NCBI RefSeq assembly: GCF_030209435.1
Contig: NZ_JARVRX010000012.1
Location: 1-64,000 of the forward strand
DNA from: Mycolicibacterium sp. lyk4-40-TYG-92
GTDB lineage: Bacteria > Actinomycetota > Actinomycetes > Mycobacteriales > Mycobacteriaceae
Reading direction: 5' to 3'
Length of the DNA stretch: 64,000 bases
A program made the translations under genes and the position numbers. The notes under the pieces were generated by a model, which was not told where the DNA came from, did not search any database, and saw only the letters and a list, made by a program, of their open reading frames with translations. The first letter of the stretch is position 1. Each line of letters begins with the position of its first letter. Below are positions 15,911 to 24,296 of this stretch, one piece after another.

Positions 15911-17968
15911 CTACATCGGCGCGTTGGCGGGCTGGAACACCCCGCTGCTGTCGGCTTCCTCTTCGGCGCGGATGACGTGCACGACGGCGTTGATCAGCGC
16001 CAGGTGCGTGAACGCCTGCGGGAAGTTGCCCAGGTGCCGGCCCGTGCGCGGCTCGATCTCCTCGGCGTACAGGTGCAGCGGGCTGGCGAACGACAGCAGT
16101 TTTTCGCACAGGTGCCGGGCCCGGCTCACCTCGCCGATCTCGACCAGCGCCGACACCAGCCAGAACGAGCAGATGGTGAAAGTGCCTTCCTCGCCGGACA
16201 ATCCGTCGTCGGTCTCCTCGGTGCGGTAGCGCAGCACCAGACCTTCCTCGGTGAGCTCTTCGGCGATGGCCATCACCGTCGCGCGCACCCGGGGGTCATC
16301 GGCCGGCAGGAATCGGGTGAGGATCGCCAGCAGCAGGGAGGCATCGAGGGCGTCGTCGCCGTACCGCTGGGTCAGCACGCCGCGCTTGTCCACGCCGTGG
16401 GTCAGGACGTCTTCCTTGATCTCGTCGGCGATCTTGCGCCACTGCTGCGCGTAGGACTTTTCCCCTTGCAGCTCGGCGAGTTTCGAGCCGCGGTCCAACG
16501 CCACCCAGCACATGATCTTGCTGGAGGTGAAGTGCTGCGGCTCGCCGCGCACCTCCCAGATGCCGCGGTCGGGTTCCTTCCAGTGCTTGATCGCTTCTTC
16601 CACTTGGTTTTTCAGCACCGGCCACAGCATCTCGGGAATCTGTTCGCGGGATTTGGCGTGCAGGTATACCGAGTCGAGCATGGTGCCCCAGATGTCGTGC
16701 TGCATCTGGTTGTAGGCGCCGTTGCCGATCCGGACGGGCCGCGAGTAGTCGTACCCGGACAGGTGGTGCAGTTCCTCTTCGACGAGGCTGCGTTCGCCGC
16801 CGACGCCGTACATCACCTGAAGGGGATGGCGCTCACCGTTGTTGGCGCCGGAGACGTCGGCGATGAACGAGAAGAAGTCGTCGGCCTCGCGGTCCAGTCC
16901 CAGGGTGTACAGGCCCCACAGTGCGAACGTGGAGTCCCGGATCCACGAGTACCGGTAGTCCCAGTTCCGTTCGCCCTGAGGGGTTTCCGGCAGCGATGTG
17001 GTGCTCGCCGCCAGCAGCGCGCCGGTCGGGGAGTACGTCAGGCCCTTGAGGGTCAGCGCGCTGCGCTGCAGGTACGACCGCCACGGGTGGTCCGGGAAGT
17101 CGCCGACGTTGATCCACTGCCGCCACGCCTCGCTGGTCTTCCACATCTTGTCGGAGGCCTCGTCGAAGGTCTGCGGCGCCGGGTGCTTCGACCATGACAG
17201 CGCGACGAAAACCTTGTCACCCTCGGTGAGCCGGGTCCGCGCCCGGGCCTCGTGGCCCTCCAGGCCGATGCGCAGATTGGTGGTCAGCCGCAGCGTCGGG
17301 TGCGCCTCCGGGTTCTTGCCGGCCCGCGCGATCGCCTCGCCGTAGGCGGCGGCCGAGTACTCCCACGTCGCGCTCTCGCGGTGGTAGTCGAACGACGGCT
17401 CACAGCTCATGACGAACTCGACGGTGCCGCTGACGCAGCGGACGGTGCGCAGCAGGATGTGCTCGGCGTCCCAGTCCATCGGGGTGCGACGGTGTGTGCG
17501 GGAACGGGTTTCGATGTCGTGCCACGGCCCCATCACGAGGGCGTCGCGCACGATGGCCCAGCCCGTGTGCGTCTGCCACGTGGTCTCCAGGATCAGTGAG
17601 CCCGGCAGGTACCGCCGCGCAGACGGCACCGTCACGCCGTACGGCGCCAGCCGAAAATGGCCGGCGCCGCGGTCGAGGATCGAACCGAAGACGCTGGGGG
17701 AGTCCGGCCGCGGTACGCACATCCACTCCACGGAGCCCGCCGACGAGATCAGGCAGGTGTTCTCGCAGTCGGACAGGAAGGCGTAATCGGCGATCGGCGG
17801 AAACGGTGTGCGCACCGCAGTGGAGATCGCTCCGCCCGTCAGCGAATCGGCGCCCGCAGGGGCAAGGTGAGGAATCCCGTGCCCGTTCGCCAGGATGTGG
17901 CCTGGGTCGCTCGACGGGCCCGATTCGTCAGTGTGTGGCAGCACCATGTCGCACATCATCGACTGCAT
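15911..17968 (-). CDS. Glycoside hydrolase family 15 trehalase (Rv2402-like)
   Basis: About 685 residues; ATGs at 17968, 17959, 17956 and 17947 are all possible starts and the sequence does not decide between them. N-terminal beta domain, then an (alpha/alpha)6 barrel: ERNWDYRYSWIRDSTFALWGLY, LHHLSGYDYSRPVRIGN, TQRYGDDALDASLLLAIL and EEGTFTICSFWLVSALVEIG are GH15 landmarks. Mycobacterial members of this family hydrolyse trehalose to glucose. It occupies the same place beside subI as Rv2402 in M. tuberculosis. Met and Cys content is ordinary, in contrast to its neighbours. Confidence 0.85.
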   Translation of the reverse strand: MQSMMCDMVLPHTDESGPSSDPGHILANGHGIPHLAPAGADSLTGGAISTAVRTPFPPIADYAFLSDCENTCLISSAGSVEWMCVPRPDSPSVFGSILDRGAGHFRLAPYGVTVPSARRYLPGSLILETTWQTHTGWAIVRDALVMGPWHDIETRSRTHRRTPMDWDAEHILLRTVRCVSGTVEFVMSCEPSFDYHRESATWEYSAAAYGEAIARAGKNPEAHPTLRLTTNLRIGLEGHEARARTRLTEGDKVFVALSWSKHPAPQTFDEASDKMWKTSEAWRQWINVGDFPDHPWRSYLQRSALTLKGLTYSPTGALLAASTTSLPETPQGERNWDYRYSWIRDSTFALWGLYTLGLDREADDFFSFIADVSGANNGERHPLQVMYGVGGERSLVEEELHHLSGYDYSRPVRIGNGAYNQMQHDIWGTMLDSVYLHAKSREQIPEMLWPVLKNQVEEAIKHWKEPDRGIWEVRGEPQHFTSSKIMCWVALDRGSKLAELQGEKSYAQQWRKIADEIKEDVLTHGVDKRGVLTQRYGDDALDASLLLAILTRFLPADDPRVRATVMAIAEELTEEGLVLRYRTEETDDGLSGEEGTFTICSFWLVSALVEIGEVSRARHLCEKLLSFASPLHLYAEEIEPRTGRHLGNFPQAFTHLALINAVVHVIRAEEEADSSGVFQPANAPM

Positions 17969-18058
17969 CTGTGGTTGCCGTCCACCGAAAGCCCCGACAA
18001 GGCCCGCCTGATTCAACCCATCGCGATCCGAAACGCCGCGCACCGTAGGCTGGAATCG

Positions 18059-18253
18059 ATGAGCGGCATTCTGAATTGGTGGGACGGCGTTGAGCTGTGG
18101 CTGTCCGGCCTGTCGTTCGTGCTGCAGACGATCATCGTGATGCCCGTGGTGCTGGCGCTCGCATACGGCCTGGCAGTGCTGCTCGACGTGGCCCTGGGCT
18201 ACTCCATCACCCTGCTGCACCGGGCCCGCCACGTCGAGGAGGAAGCACTGTGA
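18059..18253 (+). CDS. Small membrane protein (64 residues)
   Basis: ATG 18059 opens a 64-residue protein: a short amphipathic N-terminus (SGILNWWDGVELW), one or two membrane helices (about residues 15-53) and a charged tail RARHVEEEAL. Its stop overlaps the next start by GTGA. The site, between trehalase and subI, matches the small conserved membrane genes around Rv2401 in M. tuberculosis. Function unknown. Confidence 0.6.
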   Translation: MSGILNWWDGVELWLSGLSFVLQTIIVMPVVLALAYGLAVLLDVALGYSITLLHRARHVEEEAL

Positions 18254-18336
18254 ACGGATTGCCGCAGTCGCGGGTGACGCTGATCCTGGTGCTGCTGGTG
18301 GTGCTGGTCATTGTCACGTGGCTGTTGACTCGCTGA
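18250..18336 (+). CDS. Tiny single-helix membrane protein (28 residues)
   Basis: GTG 18250 overlaps the stop of the preceding small gene (GTGA). The product is 28 residues: a short NGLPQSR head, a continuous hydrophobic helix LILVLLVVLVIVTWLL and a basic end. Coupled translation and a clean single transmembrane segment support a real membrane micropeptide. Function unknown. Confidence 0.5.
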   Translation: MNGLPQSRVTLILVLLVVLVIVTWLLTR

Positions 18337-18361
18337 GCAGTTACTGCGAAGCAACCTCTGA

Positions 18362-18367
18362 TATTCT
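18362..18367 (+). promoter_or_regulatory. -10 element TATTCT of the subI leader
   Basis: TATTCT fits TANNNT, with 7 nt before ATG 18375, the same leaderless geometry as the leader at 14442. Confidence 0.6.
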
Positions 18368-18374
18368 TCCCGCC

Positions 18375-18467
18375 ATGCACGCAGCGTCCGGCACAACCGA
18401 GGGCCACATCCTGGCACTCATTGCCGTGGGTACCCGCGCTGTTGCTGACGTCGCCTGTTGTCGCTGA
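18375..18467 (+). CDS. Cysteine leader peptide (30 residues) upstream of subI-cysT-cysW-cysA
   Basis: A leaderless ORF of 30 codons ends ADVACCR, with two consecutive TGT cysteine codons before the last Arg. It lies 119 nt before subI and can sense charged Cys-tRNA in the same manner as the polycysteine leaders. Shorter versions from the in-frame GTG at 18426 are possible. Confidence 0.75.
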   Translation: MHAASGTTEGHILALIAVGTRAVADVACCR

Positions 18468-18534
18468 CCCGTTTCCGTCCGCGGTTTCTGGGATCGGCGT
18501 CGGCTTCTGATATGCCCACGTGCTGATTCATCAC

Positions 18535-18575
18535 CCTTGCCGTGTGACGGGTAATCCATCCGTAAACCAGCAAGG
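18535..18575 (+). promoter_or_regulatory. Candidate anti-Shine-Dalgarno hairpin before subI
   Basis: CCTTGC (18535-18540) is exactly complementary to GCAAGG (18570-18575), which overlaps the subI ribosome binding site AAGGAAGG (18572-18579). Pairing would block subI translation unless the leader ribosome alters the fold. Confidence 0.5.
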
Positions 18576-18586
18576 AAGGTCCATCA

Positions 18587-19627
18587 ATGCACAAGATCAT
18601 CAAGAACTGGCGGCCCGCCACCGCGGTCGCTGCCGTCGTGGCCAGCACCACGGTGCTCGCCGCTTGCGGTGGCGGCGCGAGTGACACCGCCGGTGGTGGC
18701 GGTGCGCAGTCGGGTGCCAATACCACCCTCACCCTGGTGGCCTACGCCGTGCCGGAGCCCGGCTGGAGCAAGATCATCCCGGCGTTCGCCGCCACCCCCG
18801 AAGGCAAGGGCGTCGCCGTCACCACGTCGTACGGCGCCTCGGGTGACCAGTCGCGCAAGGTCGAATCCGGTGCCCCCGCCGATATCGTCAACTTCTCGGT
18901 GGAACCCGACGTCACCCGCCTGGTGAAGGCCGGCAAGGTCAGCAAGGACTGGAACGCCGACGCCACGAAGGGTATCCCGTTCGGTTCGGTGGTGTCGCTG
19001 GTCGTGCGCAAGGGCAACCCCAAGGGCATCAAGGACTGGGACGACCTGCTCAAGCCGGGCGTCGAGGTCGTCACCCCCAGCCCGCTGAGCTCGGGTTCGG
19101 CCAAGTGGAACCTGCTGGCGCCGTACGCCGTGAAGAGCAATGGCGGCAAGGACGGCCAGGCCGGCATCGACTTCGTGCGGCAGCTTGTCGTCGAGCACAT
19201 CAAGACCCGTCCGGGTTCGGGCCGGGAAGCCACCGACCTGTTCCTGCACGGCACCGGTGATGTGCTGATCAGCTACGAGAACGAAGCCATCAACGTCGAG
19301 CGTCAGGGCAAGGATGTCGAGCACATCAACCCGGCGCAGACCTTCAAGATCGAAAACCCGGTGGCCGTCGTGACGTCGGGCCCGCATCAGGACAAGGCCA
19401 ACGCGCTGAAGAACTTCCTCTACACCGCGGACGGGCAGAAGCTGTGGGCGCAGGCCGGGTTCCGTCCGGTCGATCCGGCCGTGACGGCTGAGTTCGCCAA
19501 GGACTTCCCGACCCCGGAGAAGCTGTGGACCATCGCTGACCTCGGTGGATGGAAGACGGTCGATCCGGCGTTGTTCGACAAGGAAAACGGCAGCATCACC
19601 AAGATCTACAAGCAGGCCACTGGATGA
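18587..19627 (+). CDS. subI: Sulfate-binding lipoprotein SubI
   Basis: 346 residues. Lipoprotein signal peptide with lipobox VLAAC, lipidated Cys27, then a Gly-rich linker. The rest is a sulfate/thiosulfate-binding protein fold: TLTLVAYAVPEPGWSKIIPAF, TTSYGASGDQSRKV and VVTPSPLSSGSAKWNLLAPY are the usual ligand-site segments. It captures sulfate outside the membrane for CysTWA. First gene of a four-gene operon; its stop overlaps cysT by ATGA. The lipobox cysteine is its only cysteine, and there is no internal methionine. Confidence 0.95.
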   Translation: MHKIIKNWRPATAVAAVVASTTVLAACGGGASDTAGGGGAQSGANTTLTLVAYAVPEPGWSKIIPAFAATPEGKGVAVTTSYGASGDQSRKVESGAPADIVNFSVEPDVTRLVKAGKVSKDWNADATKGIPFGSVVSLVVRKGNPKGIKDWDDLLKPGVEVVTPSPLSSGSAKWNLLAPYAVKSNGGKDGQAGIDFVRQLVVEHIKTRPGSGREATDLFLHGTGDVLISYENEAINVERQGKDVEHINPAQTFKIENPVAVVTSGPHQDKANALKNFLYTADGQKLWAQAGFRPVDPAVTAEFAKDFPTPEKLWTIADLGGWKTVDPALFDKENGSITKIYKQATG

Positions 19628-20505
19628 CATCCGCAGCCACGTTCGACGGCACCCCGGCCCGGTCCGAGTCCACCAATGGTGGCTCGGCCGGGCCGGGGTC
19701 CGGCGTGAGGCATGCCTTCGGCACCACGTCGTTGCGGGTCGGAGCGGCGAGCATCTGGCTGTCCGTCATCGTGCTGCTGCCGCTTGCCGCGATCCTGGTC
19801 CAATCCGCCCGCGGCGGCTGGGGGTACTTCTGGTCCGCGGTCACATCAAATTCAGCACTCGCCTCGTTTCGTGTGACGCTGGAGGTCTCGGCGGCCGTCG
19901 CGCTCATCAACCTGGTCTTCGGACTGTTGGTGGCGTGGGTGCTGACCCGGGACGACTTCGTCGGTAAGCGACTCGTGGACGCGGTGATCGACCTGCCGTT
20001 CGCGCTGCCGACCATCGTGGCCAGCCTCGTGATGCTGGCGCTGTACGGGCCGGCCAGCCCGGTCGATCTGCATCTGCAACACACCAAGTGGGGCATCGGC
20101 GTCGCGCTGCTGTTCGTGACCCTGCCGTTCGTCGTGCGGTCGGTGCAGCCGGTGCTGCTCGAACTGGACCAGGAGACCGAAGAGGCGGCGGCGTCACTGG
20201 GCGCCAACAACTTCGTCATCTTCACCAAGGTGGTCCTGCCGGCGCTGCTGCCGTCACTGCTGTCGGGGGCGGGCCTGGCCTTCTCCCGGGCCATCGGTGA
20301 ATTCGGTTCGGTGGTCCTGATCGGTGGTGCCGTGCCCGGCGAGACCGAGGTGTCCTCGCAGTGGATCCGGACACTGATCGAGAACGACGATCGCACGGGT
20401 GCGGCCGCGATCTCGATTGTGCTGCTGGTGATTTCGTTCCTGGTGCTGTTCGTGTTGCGGGTCCTCGGATCGCGGGCGGCCAAGCGTGAGGAGCTGGCCC
20501 CGTGA
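19624..20505 (+). CDS. cysT: Sulfate ABC transporter permease CysT
   Basis: 293 residues from ATG 19624, overlapping subI by 4 nt. An N-terminal ~35-residue Gly/Ser-rich cytoplasmic stretch precedes six membrane helices. The EAA loop contacting CysA is recognisable at EEAAASLGANNFVIFTKVVLPALLPSLLSGA. It forms the membrane channel with CysW. No cysteine, one internal methionine. The stop codon sits at the first base of a triplicated 26-bp repeat that precedes cysW. Confidence 0.95.
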   Translation: MTSAATFDGTPARSESTNGGSAGPGSGVRHAFGTTSLRVGAASIWLSVIVLLPLAAILVQSARGGWGYFWSAVTSNSALASFRVTLEVSAAVALINLVFGLLVAWVLTRDDFVGKRLVDAVIDLPFALPTIVASLVMLALYGPASPVDLHLQHTKWGIGVALLFVTLPFVVRSVQPVLLELDQETEEAAASLGANNFVIFTKVVLPALLPSLLSGAGLAFSRAIGEFGSVVLIGGAVPGETEVSSQWIRTLIENDDRTGAAAISIVLLVISFLVLFVLRVLGSRAAKREELAP

Positions 20506-20580
20506 CACGTCTGACGGAGATGGACAAATGACACGTCTGACGGGGATGGACAAATGACACGTCCGACGGAGATGGACAAA
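20503..20580 (+). repeat. Three tandem 26-bp repeats carrying the cysW translation start region
   Basis: Units 20503-20528, 20529-20554 and 20555-20580 differ at only two positions in total. Each ends GGAGATGGACAAA (GGGG in unit 2) and runs into TGACAC, so every unit boundary recreates a ribosome binding site and the stop-start ATGA. Successive ATGs at 20528 and 20554 open 9-codon frames (MTRLTGMDK, MTRPTEMDK), each ending in a TGA that overlaps the next ATG; the last is the cysW start at 20580. Confidence 0.9.
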
Positions 20581-21392
20581 TGACACTGTCGCCGGTGGTT
20601 CGTTACCTTGCCCGCTACCTTGCGCTGGCCTACATCACGGTGCTCGTCATCGTGCCCGTCGGCCTCATCCTGTGGCGGACATTCCAGCCCGGCCTGGGCG
20701 AGTTCTTTGCTCAGATCACCACGCCTGCAGCCATTTCCGCGCTGCAGCTGTCGCTGCTGGTGGTTGCCATCGTGGTGCCGCTCAACGTGCTGTTCGGGGT
20801 ACCGACCGCATTGGTGTTGGCCCGCAACCGGTTCCGCGGAAAGAGCGTGCTGCAGGCGGTCATCGACCTGCCGTTCGCGGTGTCGCCCGTCGTCGTGGGT
20901 GTCGCGCTGATCCTGCTGTGGGGATCGGCCGGCCTGCTCGGCTTCGTCGAGAACAGTTGGGGTCTGAAGATCATCTTCGGCTTCCCCGGCATCGTGCTGG
21001 CGAGCATCTTCGTGACAGTGCCGTTCGTCATCCGCGAGGTCGAACCGGTGCTGCACGAACTGGGCACCGACCAGGAAGAGGCGGCCTCCACCCTCGGCGC
21101 GCAATGGTGGCAGACGTTCTGGCGGATCACGCTGCCGTCGATCCGCTGGGGCCTGACCTACGGCATCGTCCTGACCGTCGCCCGCACTCTGGGGGAGTAC
21201 GGCGCCGTCATCATGGTGTCCTCGAATCTGCCCGGCCAATCCCAGACCCTCACCCTGCTGGTCTCGGACCGGTACAGCCGCGGCGCCGAGTACGGCGCCT
21301 ATGCCGTGTCGACCCTGTTGATGGCCGTCGCGGTGATCGTGCTGATCGTGCAGGTAATCCTCGACGCCCGGCGTGTCCGGGCGGCACAATAG
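20580..21392 (+). CDS. cysW: Sulfate ABC transporter permease CysW
   Basis: 270 residues with about six membrane helices. The EAA loop is EEAASTLGAQWWQTFWRITLPSIRWGLTYGI. It pairs with CysT to form the sulfate channel. Start ATG 20580 lies at the end of the third copy of the 26-bp repeat, so translation is reached through a cascade of overlapping micro-ORFs from cysT. No cysteine, two internal methionines. Confidence 0.95.
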   Translation: MTLSPVVRYLARYLALAYITVLVIVPVGLILWRTFQPGLGEFFAQITTPAAISALQLSLLVVAIVVPLNVLFGVPTALVLARNRFRGKSVLQAVIDLPFAVSPVVVGVALILLWGSAGLLGFVENSWGLKIIFGFPGIVLASIFVTVPFVIREVEPVLHELGTDQEEAASTLGAQWWQTFWRITLPSIRWGLTYGIVLTVARTLGEYGAVIMVSSNLPGQSQTLTLLVSDRYSRGAEYGAYAVSTLLMAVAVIVLIVQVILDARRVRAAQ

Positions 21393-21415
21393 TTTTTCGA
21401 TAGGAAGAACCGATC

Positions 21416-22477
<1,062 letters not shown>

Positions 22478-22530
22478 GCCGCGGTGTTTTGCGTTGAGCC
22501 TGTAGTGGGGGCGTAAAAGTGCGAGTAGTG

Positions 22531-22550
22531 GACGCCGTGGTTACAGCGTC
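22531..22550. terminator. Small stem-loop between convergent cysA and cysE
   Basis: GACGC (22531-22535) pairs with GCGTC (22546-22550), and the inner GT/AC extends the stem across one mismatch. It is the only hairpin noticed in the 114-bp convergent gap. Confidence 0.35.
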
Positions 22551-22591
22551 AACACGAGATTGGTGCCGCGCCAACGCCACCGGGTTGAATG

Positions 22592-23176
22592 TCAGATGTA
22601 CATCGCAGGGTCGATGTAGGTCGTCGGGTCGACGGCGGGCTCGCGCTGCTTCTCGGTGCGCGGGCGCACGATCGCCGGTATGCCGGTGGCGATGGAGTCC
22701 GCCGGAACATCATGTGTCACAACGGCATTCGCGCCGATGGCCGAGTCGTCGCCGACGCGGATGGGGCCCAGCACCTTGGCGCCGGCGCCGACGGTCACCC
22801 GGTTGCCGATGGTGGGGTGGCGCTTGCCCTTGTTGAGGCTGCGGCCGCCCAGCGTCACGCCGTGGTAGACCATGACGTCGTCGCCGATCTCAGTGGTCTC
22901 GCCGATCACCACGCCCATGCCGTGGTCGATGAAGAACCGCCGCCCGATGGTCGCACCCGGGTGAATCTCGATTCCCGTGAAGAACCGGGTCAGCTGTGCC
23001 AGCACGCGGGCCGGGCCGCGTCCCGCCGGCCTGGCCCACAGCTTGTGCGCCAGGCGGTGCGACCAGATGGCATGCAGGCCCGAGTACACCAGGGCGTTCT
23101 CGAAGTCTCCGCGTCCTGCCGGGTCGTGGCTGCGCGCGTTGTCCAGGTCCTCACGGAGAGTGGAGAACAGCGTCAT
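22592..23176 (-). CDS. cysE: Serine O-acetyltransferase CysE
   Basis: 194 residues, the short form of the enzyme with a reduced N-terminal helical domain. Hexapeptide-repeat left-handed beta-helix with IHPGATIGRRFFIDHGMGVVIGETTEIGDDVMVYHGVTLGG (about residues 72-112), including the catalytic His/Asp region. It makes O-acetylserine, the carbon skeleton for cysteine. Downstream of cysK (34-nt gap), so one operon. No cysteine, three internal methionines. Confidence 0.93.
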   Translation of the reverse strand: MTLFSTLREDLDNARSHDPAGRGDFENALVYSGLHAIWSHRLAHKLWARPAGRGPARVLAQLTRFFTGIEIHPGATIGRRFFIDHGMGVVIGETTEIGDDVMVYHGVTLGGRSLNKGKRHPTIGNRVTVGAGAKVLGPIRVGDDSAIGANAVVTHDVPADSIATGIPAIVRPRTEKQREPAVDPTTYIDPAMYI

Positions 23177-23210
23177 ATCCCTGTCTTTTTCCGTCGCTTC
23201 GCTCGCCCGG

Positions 23211-24146
23211 TCAGTCCCGGATGTGCTCGTACAGCGCCGTGGAGACGTACCGCTCGCCGAAGTCAGGGACGATCACGACGATCAGCTTGCCGGCGTTCTC
23301 CGGGCGCTTGGCCAGCTGCAGCGCCGCCCAGACGTTGGCGCCCGCCGAGATGCCGCCCAGGATGCCCTCTTCGGTACCCAGTGCCCGCGCCACGGTGATG
23401 GCGTCGTCGAACGCGACGTCGATGATCTCGTCGTAGACCCCGCGGTCGAGGATTTCCGGGACGAAGTTCGCGCCGATGCCCTGAATCTTGTGCGGGCCGG
23501 CCTGGCCGCCGGTGAGGATGGGGGAGTCGATCGGTTCGACGCCGACGATCTTCACGTCGGGTTTGCGCTCCTTGAGGACGTGCCCGACACCCGTCAGGGT
23601 GCCGCCGGTGCCGATGCCCGCGACGAAGATGTCGACCTCACCGTCGGTGTCGGCCCACACCTCTTCGGCCGTGGTCTTCTCGTGGATGGCGGGGTTGGCC
23701 GGGTTGGCGAACTGATCGGCGGCGACGGAGTTCGGGGTGTCGGCGAGGATCTGCTTGGCCTTGGCGACCGCGCCGGCCATGCCCTCGGAGCCCGGCGTCA
23801 GCACGATCTCGGCACCGAACGCGCGCAGCATCACCCGTCGTTCGAGAGACATGGTCTCCGGCATGGTCAGGATGACCTTGTAGCCGCGGGCCGCGCCGAC
23901 GAGGGCCAGCGCGATGCCGGTGTTGCCGCTGGTGGCCTCCACGATGGTGCCACCGGGCTTGAGTTCACCGGACTGCTCCGCGGCGTCGACGATCGCCACA
24001 CCGATACGGTCCTTCACGCTGTTGGCCGGGTTGTAGAACTCGAGCTTCGCGACAACCTGGGCATCAGCGCCGTCGGTCAACCGGTTCAGCCGGACCAGCG
24101 GGGTGCGCCCGACCAATTCGGTGACATCGGCGTAGATCTTGCCCAT
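23211..24146 (-). CDS. cysK: Cysteine synthase (O-acetylserine sulfhydrylase) CysK
   Basis: 311 residues from ATG 24146, preceded by AGAGG; an upstream in-frame ATG at 24251 would add 35 atypical residues. PLP lysine in NPANSVKDRIG, substrate loop EATSGNTGIALA and phosphate loop GIGTGGTLTGV are present, with the C-terminal PDFGERYVSTALYEHI. It combines sulfide with O-acetylserine to form cysteine. Transcribed with cysE. No cysteine, four internal methionines. Confidence 0.94.
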   Translation of the reverse strand: MGKIYADVTELVGRTPLVRLNRLTDGADAQVVAKLEFYNPANSVKDRIGVAIVDAAEQSGELKPGGTIVEATSGNTGIALALVGAARGYKVILTMPETMSLERRVMLRAFGAEIVLTPGSEGMAGAVAKAKQILADTPNSVAADQFANPANPAIHEKTTAEEVWADTDGEVDIFVAGIGTGGTLTGVGHVLKERKPDVKIVGVEPIDSPILTGGQAGPHKIQGIGANFVPEILDRGVYDEIIDVAFDDAITVARALGTEEGILGGISAGANVWAALQLAKRPENAGKLIVVIVPDFGERYVSTALYEHIRD

Positions 24147-24296
24147 TGGTGACCTCTCGTCAGCGCTAGCTTGGTGAAACTGTGATGCCCGCGCGGGCAC
24201 CTGCCGAATCTGCTGAATGGCGGGTGTCCCGTCAAGGGTTTCATTCATCACAAAATCTATCTGCTTGAGACAACGCGTGCCGTACGGGTGGGTATT

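Noticed and set aside
24147..24251. 35-residue N-terminal extension of CysK
   Set aside because: Residues do not match the family, and the ATG at 24146 has AGAGG at good spacing.
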